Of a stretch of DNA of 64,000 nucleotides, positions 45,442-55,203 are shown piece by piece. The translations under genes and the position numbers were made by a program. Under the pieces are notes generated by a model, which was given only the letters and a program-made list of their open reading frames with translations, was not told where the DNA came from and made no database searches. The stretch comes from Flagellimonas beolgyonensis (GTDB lineage: Bacteria; Bacteroidota; Bacteroidia; Flavobacteriales; Flavobacteriaceae), in NCBI RefSeq assembly GCF_003992615.1, contig NZ_RZMY01000018.1:161919-225918 (forward strand), given 5' to 3'. Position 1 is the stretch's first letter. Every line of letters starts with the position of its first letter.

Positions 45442-45462
45442 TTTAAGTTTTTAGATTACACC

Positions 45463-45500
45463 ATAAAGGGCCATTTATTTATAAATGGCCCTTTATTTTT
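45463..45500. terminator. Bidirectional terminator between secDF and the glycosyltransferase gene
   Basis: ATAAAGGGCCATTTAT and ATAAATGGCCCTTTAT are exact complements separated by two bases. T-rich ends follow on the plus strand. Confidence 0.88.
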
Positions 45501-46962
45501 ACGCTTTATTGGCTGCCAATACCTCCAACCAGGCAATTAATTGGCTGAACAAGGTGAAGTTTTGGATCACCCGTAGTTGTCCATTGAACCCCCATCGGTC
45601 GCGTTGTTTGGGATGGTTCAACATATACTCCATGGTTTTGGCCAGCTTGTCTATGTCCGTTGGGTCTTCATTGATCTGTCCTGTTTTGTTGTGCACCACT
45701 TGAAATTTGAGACCGGCAGCTCCCGAGACCAAGACCGGTTTTCTTTTCCACATGGCCTCCGTGGCCGTTAGTCCAAAACCTTCTTGAATGGAATTTTGTA
45801 CGATGATGCTCGAAGTCCGCTGCAGGGCATTTACGATCAAGGCATTCTCCTTCGGATTGTCCAATGGTAAAAGCAGTATGGCGATATCGTTCTGCATGCT
45901 TTTATCCACCTTTTTATAAGCTTCAGTCAATTCTTGGAGCACTTCTTGGCCTTCGGGATCGTCGGAAACAAAGGCAGGATCTGGCCCGCCCATGACCAAC
46001 AGTGTCATTTCAATCCGTTTGTAGTCCAAACTTTCGGGATCACCATTTTTTCGATTGTCCAGTTTCATTTTGATGAAGGCGTCCATCAATTCTTTAAAGC
46101 CCTTCAAACGGTCCCAGCGCGAGATTTCGGTAATGATAGGCCTATATATCAAATCAAGGTTGACATCGGCATCCAAGACATCGAAACTGCCATCCGGCAT
46201 TACTTTGCGCACCAAATGGTTGTATCTATGGTACAGAATCGCCTTATGGTCGTCCAATACCCCCGATTGGTATAGAATACCAATACATTTGTGCAATTGG
46301 AGTTCTCGATTTTTATGGCTCAACGGGTCAATGGCCGGAGGAATGATCGAAGTTTTCTTCTTTAAAGGTTTGGGAACATAGGAAGGCAAACTGAACACAA
46401 AATGATCGTAATCGTTGGTGTAGGGTTTTAGAAATTCCCACACGGCATCGGTTATGTCCGTGTCTTCTTCCAATCCAATGTGGCAGCGCCAAATAATGGA
46501 AACCTTTTTTTCTTTTTTGATCATGGCCGCCAAAGGCATTGGCTGTGGGTCATGGACCACCACGATGTCGCCATCTTGAATCAGTTCCAATGCTTTGGAC
46601 AGGTTGTTTCGGTTTACCCTTTCATAAATTTCACGGTCTTCTTTGGAAAAAATCCCATTACCGCTGCCGTGAATGGCATTATGGATGCGCTTGGTGATGT
46701 CAAAAAATGCATTTTCCTTGGCCTCGATCACCAACCACTCAATGGATATGCCAAGTTCCCGTAATATGCGCATTTGACTGGGCAACATTTCGGCGACTCC
46801 ACCACCTATTGCTGTGGAGTTGATCATCCAAATGGTGCGGCCCTGTAGATTTTTAATGGGTTCTTGGGCTTGGTCCAAAAAGTCGAGTACAGAGGAATAT
46901 AACGATCCGTACGCCTTATAATCTTCTATTTTGGCGCCGGGTTTCACATTGATTTTTTGCAT
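45499..46962 (-). CDS. GT4 glycosyltransferase, trehalose synthase (TreT)-like
   Basis: The 487-residue enzyme resembles TreT, which joins NDP-glucose and glucose to trehalose. Seen: INSTAIGGGVAEMLPSQ at about residues 48-64 (the TreT N-terminal loop), VVHDPQPMPLAAM near 135, WRCHIGLEEDTD near 154, the GT4 acceptor/donor region REIISRWDRLKGF-like (EISRWDRLKGFKELMDAF) near 279, and the C-terminal EGFGLTATEAMWKRKPV. No other trehalose gene is close by. Synthesis is the usual biological direction, as an osmoprotectant; the reaction is reversible in characterised enzymes. A homologous GT with another acceptor is possible. Confidence 0.82.
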   Translation of the reverse strand: MQKINVKPGAKIEDYKAYGSLYSSVLDFLDQAQEPIKNLQGRTIWMINSTAIGGGVAEMLPSQMRILRELGISIEWLVIEAKENAFFDITKRIHNAIHGSGNGIFSKEDREIYERVNRNNLSKALELIQDGDIVVVHDPQPMPLAAMIKKEKKVSIIWRCHIGLEEDTDITDAVWEFLKPYTNDYDHFVFSLPSYVPKPLKKKTSIIPPAIDPLSHKNRELQLHKCIGILYQSGVLDDHKAILYHRYNHLVRKVMPDGSFDVLDADVNLDLIYRPIITEISRWDRLKGFKELMDAFIKMKLDNRKNGDPESLDYKRIEMTLLVMGGPDPAFVSDDPEGQEVLQELTEAYKKVDKSMQNDIAILLLPLDNPKENALIVNALQRTSSIIVQNSIQEGFGLTATEAMWKRKPVLVSGAAGLKFQVVHNKTGQINEDPTDIDKLAKTMEYMLNHPKQRDRWGFNGQLRVIQNFTLFSQLIAWLEVLAANKA

Positions 46963-47041
46963 GAATGGGAGGGTATTGGGTTGAATCCCATTTAAGATAG
47001 CAAAAAAATCGTGAAGCGGAGGTTTCGATGATCAGGACAGG

Positions 47042-48292
47042 CTAGGGGATTTCCTTTTTTCCTTTGGAGCCATTGGGCGCTGGAACCAGACGATAAATGT
47101 ATTGGGGGTCCAAATGGGGTTCCTTGCGATGCGATACAGACACGATGGCCGTATCACTTTCTTTGGCTATTTTGTTCACCAAGGCAACGAAAAAGGCGGC
47201 GCTGGCATCGTCCAAGCCTGCAGTGGGTTCGTCCAAAATCAATAAAGGCGGATGCTTGACCATGGCGCGGGCCAACATGACCAGCCTTTTTTCTCCGGTA
47301 CTCAAATCCCGGAAATAAGAAGTTTTGTGTTGCTGAAGACCGAGCAATTGGAGCCATTGTCCTGCCAGATTGAGCTCCGCATCCGTAGGTTGTACATACA
47401 GTCCGATGGAATCGTGCAAGCCTGAAATCACCATATGTTCCAAGGTGTGGTAGCCCCGAAAACGGTCCGTAATGGCTGGGGCATAGTAGCCGATGTTCTC
47501 TTTGAGGTCCCATACGCTTTCACCACTTCCTTTTTTATGCCCAAATAGGGTGAGGTCTTGCCCGTATCCTTTATGGCTATCACCGGTGATCATCTGCAAC
47601 AGGGTGGATTTTCCGCTGCCGTTCGGCCCGATCAATTGCCAAAATTCCCCAGGTTTGATGGTCCAGTTGATATTTTCCAATACTTGTCTGCCATCAAAAC
47701 TTACCGAGACATTTTTAAAGGTAACCAGTTCCGGGCTTTCCATTTCAATAGGTTCCAAGGGAGGGGGAATACTCCCTTCAAAGGAATAGGCACTTGAATT
47801 GTGGGCTTGCCAAAAGGCCTCTGGGGAATCGAACTTGGTTAGGGTGTCTCCTTTCAGTTCAAAAAAGTGTGAAGTGGTTGGGAGAATATCCTCAGTTCGA
47901 CCCACTAGTTGCACTAGGGTTTTATGGGAGGCAATTGTATGCAGGCGGTGTTTTAAATCGGATTGGCTGTCCACATCCAAATTATCGTACGGATTTACCA
48001 AAACAATGAAATCCGGGTCCAATTGCAATAAATGGTTCAGCAATGCCTTTTTCTGCTCCCCACTGCTCATGGTTTTCAAAGGTTGTTTGTTCCCTTTGGT
48101 CAGTATTTTGATGTCGTGCCGCTCCTCTTCATCCATAAACCGGTCTATTTCCGATCTAGAGAATAATGCTCCGTTCAGCTGTTGCAGGTCGGGCAGCTGC
48201 TCCACAAGCACATGGTCCAATAAATTGCGGATCAAATTTTGGGTATTCGAATCGTTATGGGTTAGAACTGCGTAGATTTTGGGCTGGTGCAT
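47042..48292 (-). CDS. ABC-type ATP-binding protein, ModF-like, with degenerate first domain
   Basis: The 416-residue protein is a tandem of two ABC ATPase domains without membrane parts. Domain 2 (from about residue 190) is intact: IGPNGSGKSTL, LSTGEKRLVMLARAM, LLILDEPTAGLD and the switch His in VSVSHR. Domain 1 lacks a Walker A loop and has LVNPYDNLD where Walker B DEP is expected, but keeps a signature-like MSSGEQKKALL near 75. The layout resembles ModF (PhrA), linked in E. coli to molybdate genes; no mod or moa gene is near. A role in regulation or repair rather than transport is more likely. Confidence 0.8.
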   Translation of the reverse strand: MHQPKIYAVLTHNDSNTQNLIRNLLDHVLVEQLPDLQQLNGALFSRSEIDRFMDEEERHDIKILTKGNKQPLKTMSSGEQKKALLNHLLQLDPDFIVLVNPYDNLDVDSQSDLKHRLHTIASHKTLVQLVGRTEDILPTTSHFFELKGDTLTKFDSPEAFWQAHNSSAYSFEGSIPPPLEPIEMESPELVTFKNVSVSFDGRQVLENINWTIKPGEFWQLIGPNGSGKSTLLQMITGDSHKGYGQDLTLFGHKKGSGESVWDLKENIGYYAPAITDRFRGYHTLEHMVISGLHDSIGLYVQPTDAELNLAGQWLQLLGLQQHKTSYFRDLSTGEKRLVMLARAMVKHPPLLILDEPTAGLDDASAAFFVALVNKIAKESDTAIVSVSHRKEPHLDPQYIYRLVPAPNGSKGKKEIP

Positions 48293-48321
48293 AGGATTTT
48301 ATCGGTCTCCTAAATTTACGA

Positions 48322-48846
48322 TTATCCTTGTTTTACACGAAAAATATGTACTGGATTATCCTTGTACGTAGTGGTTTTGTCTAAATACATCCCATTTTTG
48401 AGGGCCACATTTTGGGAGGGTACATTGTCAACATGGATGATGGAGATCAAGGAAGTGGCAAATTGGTTTTCGAAAGCGAAGTGCTTGCACTTTTCGGCGG
48501 CCTCAAAAGCGTAACCCTGTTGCCAAAAGGAAGGTAAAACGGAATACCCGATTTCCAGTTCTGTGCAACCGTCCACTAGTTAGACCAATAGTCCACAAAT
48601 GCCTATTAGCGCCCCTGTTTCCTTATTGATCAAGGCATTCATACCGCCCAAATCCTGTTCATAACGCTCAAAAATGCGGTCAAATTGAACTTGACACGCT
48701 TCTGTTGGGTCGGAGGATAGGCCTTCCCAGTATTGCGTGGACCTTGGGTCGTGATAGAAGGGGAGCCAGTCATCAAAGTCCTTGGGCTGCAATTTTCTAA
48801 AATACAACCGTTCGGTTTCTTCGTGTTCCAGTAAATAATTGGCCAT
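48322..48846 (-). pseudogene. GNAT acetyltransferase interrupted by an in-frame stop
   Basis: Two frames that are in the same phase together make one RimJ/RimL-type acetyltransferase. The first (48846-48580) ends IGICGLLV-stop. Reading through TAA at 48582-48580 gives LVDGCTELEIGYSVLPSFWQQGYAFEAA (landmarks EIGY and QQGYAFEA), the acetyl-CoA-binding core that normally follows without a break. The total would be about 174 residues, usual for the family. A single change from CAA (Gln) to TAA explains the break. The GTG at 48574-48576 could restart only a fragment. The true state is pseudogene unless the stop is a sequencing error. Confidence 0.85.
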
Positions 48847-49329
48847 TTATTGCCGGGTGAAGGTGATACTGTCGCCTACTTGCAATCCCAAATTGTCCGA
48901 AAGTCCTCCATTGATTTCCAGAACATATTTGGCGGCACCTTCGGAAGGAAGGCTACTTTCATTATAGGGCTGGGCGTTCTTTTGGAAACTGACAATTTTT
49001 TGATCTTCGCCAATGTAAATGATGTCCAATGGGAACTCCGTGTTCTTCATATAAAACGACCGTTGACCTGCCTTTGGAAAAATGAATAACATGCCTTGGG
49101 ATGGCTCCATGGATGGTCGGTACATGAGTCCAGTTTGGGTCTCGTACTCGGTTTCGGCAATTTCAATGGCAAAGTCTACCGATGTCGAATCCGTAGCCAA
49201 CTTGATGATTTTCAAATCTCCTTCCTTGGTGAAGGAAATGGCTTCTGTTTTGATTTCCGTTTTGGCCTCATTTTTACAAGAGGCCATGGCCAAGATTAGC
49301 GCGAATAGAAGGATTGTATTTTTGTACAT
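48847..49329 (-). CDS. DUF192 lipoprotein
   Basis: The 160-residue protein begins with a lipoprotein signal (LLFALILAMASC, Cys18) and carries the DUF192 domain from about residue 50: FAIEIAETEYETQTGLMYRP, GMLFIFPKAGQRSFYMKNTEFPLDIIYI with the MKNT-x-x-PLDI core, and YVLEINGGLSDNLGLQVGD near the end. DUF192 proteins are extracytoplasmic and of unknown function. It lies one base from both the GNAT and lgt genes, so all are probably one operon. Confidence 0.88.
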   Translation of the reverse strand: MYKNTILLFALILAMASCKNEAKTEIKTEAISFTKEGDLKIIKLATDSTSVDFAIEIAETEYETQTGLMYRPSMEPSQGMLFIFPKAGQRSFYMKNTEFPLDIIYIGEDQKIVSFQKNAQPYNESSLPSEGAAKYVLEINGGLSDNLGLQVGDSITFTRQ

Positions 49330-49330
49330 C

Positions 49331-50299
49331 TCAATATTTTTCTTCCAGCGTCGGTTTGAACATAAAAAACAGTCCGACCATGATCATCGGAATGCTCAAC
49401 CATTGACCAGTTGTAAGTACATCGCCAAGGGCATCTTCAAACCCGCCTTGACTCTTTTTGTAAAACTCCACCACAAAACGTACCACGAACAAAAGGGCCA
49501 GAAACAAGCCAAACAGATATCCAGGTTTTTCCTTTTTACTGGTTTTCCAATACAACTGATATAGAATAATGAAAACGATAATATACCCAAAGGCTTCGTA
49601 CAGTTGGGCAGGGTGACGGTACGGAATGGCTTCCAGAATGTTGGAAAATTCTGGGTTGTGCTGAATGGCCTTGTAAGCTGCATTTTCTGTAGGTTCCTTG
49701 GTCAATGCCATGGCCTTGTAGGCAGGCATGTCGTCCGAATCCCTAATGAAACGGGTCGCCAAAAAATAGGATTCCTGCACTTTTCTTCCATTGATCTCCG
49801 AGTTGAAAAAATTCCCAAAACGCACGAATGCGGCCCCAAGTGCGGAGGGAACTACCAAGCGGTCCAACAACCATAGTATTTTTATATCCTTCCATTTTCG
49901 TGTGTAAAGCCATACCCCAATAATGGCGGCGATAGTGGCGCCATGACTGGCCAATCCCGTAAAACCGGTAAATTCATATCCGTTGATTAGGCCAAAAAGG
50001 GAGCTGTTGGCATTTTCGCGAATGGGCAACAATATTTCGGCAACATGATTTTTATAGTAGGCCCAATCGTAAAAGAAGACATGGCCCAGTCGGGCACCCA
50101 ACATGATGGATACCACGGTGTAAATGAAAAGGGAATCCAGTTTTTCCATGGACTTCTTTTCATTTTCAAAGATTTTTTTCATGATGAACCAGCCCACCAC
50201 AAAGGCGGCGATCCATAACAAATTGTAGTATTTAATTTGTATAAACCCCAATTTGAAAAGGGTTCCTTCGGGGTTCCAGTCAAATCCTAAGAAGTACAT
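49331..50299 (-). CDS. lgt: Prolipoprotein diacylglyceryl transferase
   Basis: Lgt moves diacylglycerol from phosphatidylglycerol to the lipobox Cys of prolipoproteins at the inner membrane. The 322-residue protein has about seven membrane helices, the conserved GARLGHVFFYDWAYY region near residue 58, the HGATIAAIIGVWLY segment near 119, and the Lgt signature region FVRFGNFFNSEINGRKV near 160. An extra 40-residue periplasmic stretch (FLATRFIRDSDDMPAYK) lies after the signature, as in other Bacteroidota Lgt. The neighbouring gene encodes a lipoprotein that would be its substrate. Confidence 0.94.
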   Translation of the reverse strand: MYFLGFDWNPEGTLFKLGFIQIKYYNLLWIAAFVVGWFIMKKIFENEKKSMEKLDSLFIYTVVSIMLGARLGHVFFYDWAYYKNHVAEILLPIRENANSSLFGLINGYEFTGFTGLASHGATIAAIIGVWLYTRKWKDIKILWLLDRLVVPSALGAAFVRFGNFFNSEINGRKVQESYFLATRFIRDSDDMPAYKAMALTKEPTENAAYKAIQHNPEFSNILEAIPYRHPAQLYEAFGYIIVFIILYQLYWKTSKKEKPGYLFGLFLALLFVVRFVVEFYKKSQGGFEDALGDVLTTGQWLSIPMIMVGLFFMFKPTLEEKY

Positions 50300-50368
50300 G
50301 TAATGGTATTTTGGGACTAATATAACTACTTTGCTCGGTTGCTAAGGTGAAAATTGATAGCTATTTTC

Positions 50369-50590
50369 TTACGGTACAGGATCATACCCGCTTCCGCCCC
50401 AAGGATTGCAACTCACAATGCGCTTTAGGCTCAGCCATCCTCCCTTGAACAGCCCGTGCTTTTTTAGGGCTTCCAAGGTATATTGGGAGCAGGTTGGCGA
50501 ATAGCGGCAAGTGGAAGGTAACATTGGCGAGATAAAAAGTTGGTAAAACCGCACCAAAAGAACAAAAGGCGCTATCAAGATCTTCTTCAT
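50369..50590 (-). CDS. yidD: YidD, membrane protein insertion efficiency factor
   Basis: The 73-residue protein shows the complete YidD pattern: an amphipathic N-terminal helix ([19 protein letters not shown]), then [20 protein letters not shown] with the conserved Cys pair, [19 protein letters not shown] and the GGSGYDPVP end. YidD is a peripheral inner-membrane protein that aids YidC insertion. It is not next to rnpA or yidC here; it follows a terminator and precedes lgt by 69 bp. Confidence 0.95.
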   Translation of the reverse strand: MKKILIAPFVLLVRFYQLFISPMLPSTCRYSPTCSQYTLEALKKHGLFKGGWLSLKRIVSCNPWGGSGYDPVP

Positions 50591-50619
50591 GGGGAATCGG
50601 GTAATTGCCTACAAGGTAT

Positions 50620-50644
50620 AAAAAAGCCCCGACAAAGTCGGGGC
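50620..50644 (-). terminator. Terminator of the aldehyde dehydrogenase/DUF779 operon
   Basis: GCCCCGAC-TTT-GTCGGGGC followed by six T on the minus strand, 12 bp after the DUF779 stop. Confidence 0.92.
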
Positions 50645-50655
50645 GAAATCAATGC

Positions 50656-51030
50656 TTAGTCAGCAGCATATTCAACGGGTGCCAAATGTTCCCGTTCTTC
50701 TTCCGAATACAAACGTGATTTAATGACAAAGCGGAGTCCCAATGGTATTTCCAAACTGAAACTGGAACCCCTTCCCGTGGTAATGTCCACAGTAAGTTGG
50801 GTGTGTTTCCAGTATTCAAACTGGTCCTTGCTCATATAAAATTCACAACCATGGACCGTGCCCAATTTCACATCGTTTCCGTTGAGCATTAGTTCCCCTT
50901 TTGGAAAGCACATGGGCGATGAACCATCGCAGCAGCCACCACTTTGATGGAACATGAGTTCCCCATGTTTTTCCCGAAGTTGGTCAATGATCTTCATCGC
51001 ATTGTCAGATATCAGTACTCGCTTTGTCAT
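50656..51030 (-). CDS. DUF779 protein linked to aldehyde dehydrogenase
   Basis: The 124-residue soluble protein has the DUF779 core: LMFHQSGGCCDGSSPMCFP near residue 25 with three Cys, LGTVHGCEFYMSKDQFEYWKHTQLTVD, and GRGSSFSLEIPLGLRF. The Cys-rich loop could bind metal. DUF779 genes very often sit beside acetaldehyde/aldehyde dehydrogenase genes, as here (11 bp downstream). An auxiliary function for that enzyme is accepted only as an association. Confidence 0.9.
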   Translation of the reverse strand: MTKRVLISDNAMKIIDQLREKHGELMFHQSGGCCDGSSPMCFPKGELMLNGNDVKLGTVHGCEFYMSKDQFEYWKHTQLTVDITTGRGSSFSLEIPLGLRFVIKSRLYSEEEREHLAPVEYAAD

Positions 51031-51041
51031 ATTCCTAAATT

Positions 51042-52565
51042 TTAGAAAAAGCCCAATTTGTTCTTATCGTACGAAATGAGCATATTCTTGGTCTGTCGGT
51101 AATGGTTGAGCATCATTTTGTGGGTTTCCCTGCCGATACCGGACTTTTTGTAACCGCCAAACGGTGCGTGGGCAGGGTAGGCGTGGTAGCAGTTTACCCA
51201 AACCCTACCGGCCTGTACCTGTCTTGAAATCTTGTAGGCCTGGTGCATATCGCGGGTCCAAACCCCGGCACCCAATCCGTACAAGGTATCGTTGGCAATT
51301 TCCAAAGCTTCGGCTTCATCCTTAAAGGTGGTCACACAAACCACGGGTCCAAAAATCTCTTCTTGGAACACGCGCATTTTGTTGTTGCCTTCCAAAATGG
51401 TCGGTTGAATGTAATAACCCCCTTCCAAACCTTCGTTGTAGGCGGCCTCACCCCCGGTAAGCACTTTACAGCCCTCTTCTTTTCCGATTTGGATGTAGTT
51501 CAGGATTTTCTCGTACTGATCATTGGAAGCCTGTGCACCCATCATGGTTTCTGGATCTAGTGGGTGACCCAATTTTACCGCTTTGGTGCGCTCGACAACA
51601 CGCTCGATGAATTTATCATAGATGCTTTCCTGTACCAAAATTCGTGATGGACAGGTACAGACCTCACCTTGGTTCAAGGCGAACATTACGGCGCCTTCCA
51701 AGCACTTGTCGAAGAATTCATCATCGGCATCCATAACACTTTCAAAGAAGATGTTCGGGGATTTTCCGCCCAATTCCAAGGTAACCGGGATAATGTTTTT
51801 GGAGGCATATTGCATGATCAATTGGCCTGTGGTGGTCTCACCGGTAAAGGCGATTTTGTTGATTCGTGGACTGGAGGCCAATGGTTTTCCGGCTTCCAGA
51901 CCAAATCCGTTCACAATGTTCAATACACCGGCAGGAAGAATTTCCTCGATCAATTCCATAAAGACCAAAATGCCCACGGGGGTTTGCTCGGCGGGTTTCA
52001 ATACCACACAGTTACCGGCAGCCAATGCAGGGGCAATTTTCCAAGCGGCCATCAATAATGGGAAGTTCCATGGAATGATCTGGCCCACAACGCCAAGCGG
52101 TTCCAATACATTCATGGAAACGGTGTTGGAATCCAATTCGCTAACCGACCCTTCCTCTGCACGGATCACTCCAGCAAAATATCGGAAATGATCAATGGCC
52201 AAGGGCAAATCGGCAGCACGGGTCTCTCTAAGCGGTTTTCCGTTGTCCCAAGTTTCGGCACGGGCCAATACTTCCAAGTTTTGCTCCATGACATCCGCAA
52301 TCTTCAACAACAGATTACTTCTGTAGGTGACGGAGGAATTGTTCCACTGAGGGGCAGCTTCCCATGCAGCATCGATAGCTTTGTCGATATCCTCAGCGGT
52401 GGACCTTGCTATTTTGGTGAAAGCATTTCCATCCACTGGTGAAATGTTATCGAAATACTCTCCTTTGGTCGGAGGGGTCCATTTGCCCCCTATGTAATTT
52501 TCATACTGATCTTTGAACTTAGGTTTTTCCAAAACACTGCGTTCTGTCGTTTGTACATTACTCAT
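51042..52565 (-). CDS. NAD-dependent aldehyde dehydrogenase (ExaC/AldB-like)
   Basis: The 507-residue enzyme oxidises aldehydes to acids. The general base Glu lies in [14 protein letters not shown] near residue 259, and the nucleophile Cys in [13 protein letters not shown] near 302. The EVCTCP form is typical of acetaldehyde dehydrogenase II/ExaC. NAD-fold landmarks are [19 protein letters not shown] and FTGETTTGQ. The C-terminal [15 protein letters not shown] is complete. With DUF779 and the divergent AraC gene it forms the well-known ethanol/aldehyde-inducible arrangement. No alcohol dehydrogenase gene is in this window. Confidence 0.93.
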   Translation of the reverse strand: MSNVQTTERSVLEKPKFKDQYENYIGGKWTPPTKGEYFDNISPVDGNAFTKIARSTAEDIDKAIDAAWEAAPQWNNSSVTYRSNLLLKIADVMEQNLEVLARAETWDNGKPLRETRAADLPLAIDHFRYFAGVIRAEEGSVSELDSNTVSMNVLEPLGVVGQIIPWNFPLLMAAWKIAPALAAGNCVVLKPAEQTPVGILVFMELIEEILPAGVLNIVNGFGLEAGKPLASSPRINKIAFTGETTTGQLIMQYASKNIIPVTLELGGKSPNIFFESVMDADDEFFDKCLEGAVMFALNQGEVCTCPSRILVQESIYDKFIERVVERTKAVKLGHPLDPETMMGAQASNDQYEKILNYIQIGKEEGCKVLTGGEAAYNEGLEGGYYIQPTILEGNNKMRVFQEEIFGPVVCVTTFKDEAEALEIANDTLYGLGAGVWTRDMHQAYKISRQVQAGRVWVNCYHAYPAHAPFGGYKKSGIGRETHKMMLNHYRQTKNMLISYDKNKLGFF

Positions 52566-52787
52566 AATACGTACTTTTAGTTGTTAGGATTAATTTTTAT
52601 GATGCGGACTGTGCGGTTGTCCAACTGACTGATTTTAAAAGTATTGATTTTGATTCCCGTACATCTGACGTATACTATTAATGATATGACCAATCCTCTT
52701 TGTTTTTGTATTTTTAACAAAATAACCCACTTGAATTTTTATATTTATCAAGTAATTGTATAATATATTAAGGAGTAATTAGTTTTT
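52566..52787. promoter_or_regulatory. Divergent control region of aldehyde dehydrogenase and AraC genes
   Basis: This 222-bp AT-rich gap contains ACTTGA (52729-52734) and TCAAGT (52748-52753), an inverted repeat with a 13-bp spacer, 35-59 bp before the AraC start. It is a reasonable site for the AraC regulator. TATATTTA inside the spacer is one mismatch from a -7 element. Further signals toward the dehydrogenase gene are not clear. Confidence 0.4.
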
Positions 52788-53705
52788 ATGCAGCTTCCTA
52801 ATCGATTTTATAAAGAGCGAAAATTGGAGCACCTGGTGGAAAACCAGACCTCCTACACCTTGAACAATGCGGCCATGCATGTTTTTGAGACGCATCTTCA
52901 AGCGGAGAAGGTAATGCTGCAGTTTGACCAACCCGTACTAGCTTCGATGCTTATCGGTAAGAAAGTGATGCGCCTCAGGGATAAAAAGGCATTCAATTTT
53001 TTACCTGGAGAGTCTTTGATCCTGCCTTCCAATGAAATCATGCAGATTGATTTTCCAGAGGCCAACCAAGATAATCCCACGCGATGTTTGGCCATGGCCA
53101 TTTCGGAGGAAAAGATCAATAAAGTGATTCGGTTGATGAACGAGGGCATGCCCAAGCACGATGGTTCGGAATGGGCCTTGATGGATTACAATTACCATTT
53201 TACCAACGATGCCAGTATTTATGGCATCATTCAGCGATTATTATACTTATTCACGGAAAACCATCCCTCCAAGGATTTTTTCGTAGACAATATGCTCCAA
53301 GAATTGATCATTCGCATCCTACAGGGGAATTCCCGGGAATCCTATATGGAAAATGCTTCTAAACTGAGTTCCAGTAATCGATTGGCCTATGTTTTGGACT
53401 ATATTTCAACACACCTGCACGAACCCTTATCGGTGAGCGATTTGAGCAAGAAGGCCTGTATGAGTGAATCCCATTTCCATAAGACCTTTAAGGAGGAATT
53501 GGGCGTTACCCCAATTGACTACATCAATAGTCAACGCATAAAGTTGGCCATCCGATTATTGGAAGACCCTTCGCGAAAAATCAAGGAAATTTATTTGGAA
53601 TGTGGCTTCGAGAACCGTTCCTACTTCAACCGATTGTTCAAGCGAAAATTACAGGTGTCGCCAGGGGAATACCAATCCAAATTTATGGACAATGGCAGCA
53701 ATTAA
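52788..53705 (+). CDS. AraC-family regulator of the aldehyde dehydrogenase operon
   Basis: The 305-residue protein combines an AraC_N-type cupin-like sensor (about residues 20-180; KVMRLRDKKAFNFLPGESLILP near 62) with a C-terminal AraC DNA-binding domain (about 200-300: VSDLSKKACMSESHFHKTFK and IYLECGFENRSYFNRLFKR). The AraC_N subgroup is typical of regulators divergent from alcohol and aldehyde dehydrogenase genes, so activation of the adjacent operon by an aldehyde or alcohol is the likely role. It is convergent with cysS, with two bases between the stops. Confidence 0.88.
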   Translation: MQLPNRFYKERKLEHLVENQTSYTLNNAAMHVFETHLQAEKVMLQFDQPVLASMLIGKKVMRLRDKKAFNFLPGESLILPSNEIMQIDFPEANQDNPTRCLAMAISEEKINKVIRLMNEGMPKHDGSEWALMDYNYHFTNDASIYGIIQRLLYLFTENHPSKDFFVDNMLQELIIRILQGNSRESYMENASKLSSSNRLAYVLDYISTHLHEPLSVSDLSKKACMSESHFHKTFKEELGVTPIDYINSQRIKLAIRLLEDPSRKIKEIYLECGFENRSYFNRLFKRKLQVSPGEYQSKFMDNGSN

Positions 53706-53707
53706 TA

Positions 53708-55189
53708 TCAATTGATACTAAAGGAAGTACCATCCTTACCATCCTTCAACTGAATGCCAAGGGCTCCAAGCTCGTCACGAATCTTGTCTGAAGTGGCAAA
53801 ATCCTTGTTGGCTCGTGCCTCGTTCCTGATTTGGATCAAAAGGTCCATCACCCCGCTCAGTGCGTTCGAATCGTCTTTGGCCAAGGTTTGGTTTTCCACC
53901 CCCAGTACATCATAAACAAAGGCTTTCATGGCCTGCTCCAAAGATGACCTATCCGTTTCTGTAATGGTTTCTTGGTCTTCCTTGATCAAGTTGATGTGTT
54001 TCACCGCATCAAACAAATGGGCGATCAAAATGGGCGTATTGAAATCATCGTTCATGGCATCGTAGCACTTTTGTTGCCAAGCTGCCACATTAAAGTCGGA
54101 TGATTTTCCTGTTTTCAGGTTTTCCAAATTGGTCAGTGCCTCCATCAATCGATTGTATCCTTTTTCCGATGCTTGTAGGGCATCATCACTTAAATCCAGA
54201 ATACTGGTATAATGGGCCTGCATCATAAAAAAGCGGACCACTGCCGGGGTATAGGGCTTGCTCAAAATGGAATTGTCTCCACTGAAGATTTCTGACGGAT
54301 AAATGTTGTTGCCCGTTGATTTGGACATTTTTTTGCCATTCAAAGTCAACATATTGGCATGCAGCCAATATTTAACCGGGGATTTTCCCGTACTGGCCTC
54401 AGCTTGAGCAATTTCGCACTCATGATGCGGAAATTTCAAATCCATTCCACCACCGTGGATGTCAAATGTTTCACCCAAATACTTGGTACTCATTGCGGTA
54501 CACTCCAAATGCCATCCAGGAAAACCATCACCCCAAGGGGAGGGCCATCGCATAATGTGCTGTGGTTCGGCTTTTTTCCAGAGTGCAAAATCCTGCGGGT
54601 TTCTTTTTTCATCCTGCGCGGTAAGCTCGCGGGTATTGGCAATCATATCCTCCAATTTCCGACCACTCAATTTGCCATAATCATGGTCTTCATTGAATTT
54701 GACCACATCAAAGTAGACAGAACCGTTCACCTCGTAGGCAAACCCTTTATCAATGATTTCCTTGATGATTTCAATCTGTTCAATAATATGCCCAGTAGCA
54801 GTAGGTTCAATACTCGGGGGAAGTAAATTGAGTTTCTGAATGGTATTATGAAAATCCACGGTATAGCGTTGAACTACTTCCATGGGTTCAATCTGTTCCA
54901 ATTTGGCCTTTTTAGCAATCTTGTCCTCACCTTCGTCCGCATCGTTTTCCAAGTGACCTGCATCGGTAATGTTCCTTACGTAGCGAACCTTGTAACCCAA
55001 ATGTTTCAAGTACCTAAAGATCATGTCAAAGGACATGAAGGTACGGCAGTTGCCCAAATGGACATTGCTATACACCGTAGGGCCACATACATACATGCCC
55101 ACATAGCCTTCGTTAATGGGTTCGAACAGTTCTTTTTTACCTGAAAGTGAGTTGTGAATGCGTAAAGGTTGGTTTTCGTACAGTTGCAT
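53708..55189 (-). CDS. cysS: Cysteinyl-tRNA synthetase
   Basis: The 493-residue class-I synthetase charges tRNA-Cys. HIGH-type motif: VHLGNCR near residue 42, preceded by the zinc ligand Cys in MYVCGPTVY. Further zinc ligands are in [10 protein letters not shown] and [13 protein letters not shown] (Cys, His, Glu). KMSKS is exact in [14 protein letters not shown] near 282. The DALR-like anticodon-binding tail is present. It lies 14 bp after folE on the same strand and is probably co-transcribed with it. Confidence 0.97.
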   Translation of the reverse strand: MQLYENQPLRIHNSLSGKKELFEPINEGYVGMYVCGPTVYSNVHLGNCRTFMSFDMIFRYLKHLGYKVRYVRNITDAGHLENDADEGEDKIAKKAKLEQIEPMEVVQRYTVDFHNTIQKLNLLPPSIEPTATGHIIEQIEIIKEIIDKGFAYEVNGSVYFDVVKFNEDHDYGKLSGRKLEDMIANTRELTAQDEKRNPQDFALWKKAEPQHIMRWPSPWGDGFPGWHLECTAMSTKYLGETFDIHGGGMDLKFPHHECEIAQAEASTGKSPVKYWLHANMLTLNGKKMSKSTGNNIYPSEIFSGDNSILSKPYTPAVVRFFMMQAHYTSILDLSDDALQASEKGYNRLMEALTNLENLKTGKSSDFNVAAWQQKCYDAMNDDFNTPILIAHLFDAVKHINLIKEDQETITETDRSSLEQAMKAFVYDVLGVENQTLAKDDSNALSGVMDLLIQIRNEARANKDFATSDKIRDELGALGIQLKDGKDGTSFSIN

Positions 55190-55203
55190 TTAAACTTGTC
55201 TGT

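Noticed and set aside
48250..48860. Two separate small genes for the GNAT halves
   Set aside because: They are in the same phase and split a single conserved fold at the acetyl-CoA motif; a nonsense mutation is simpler.
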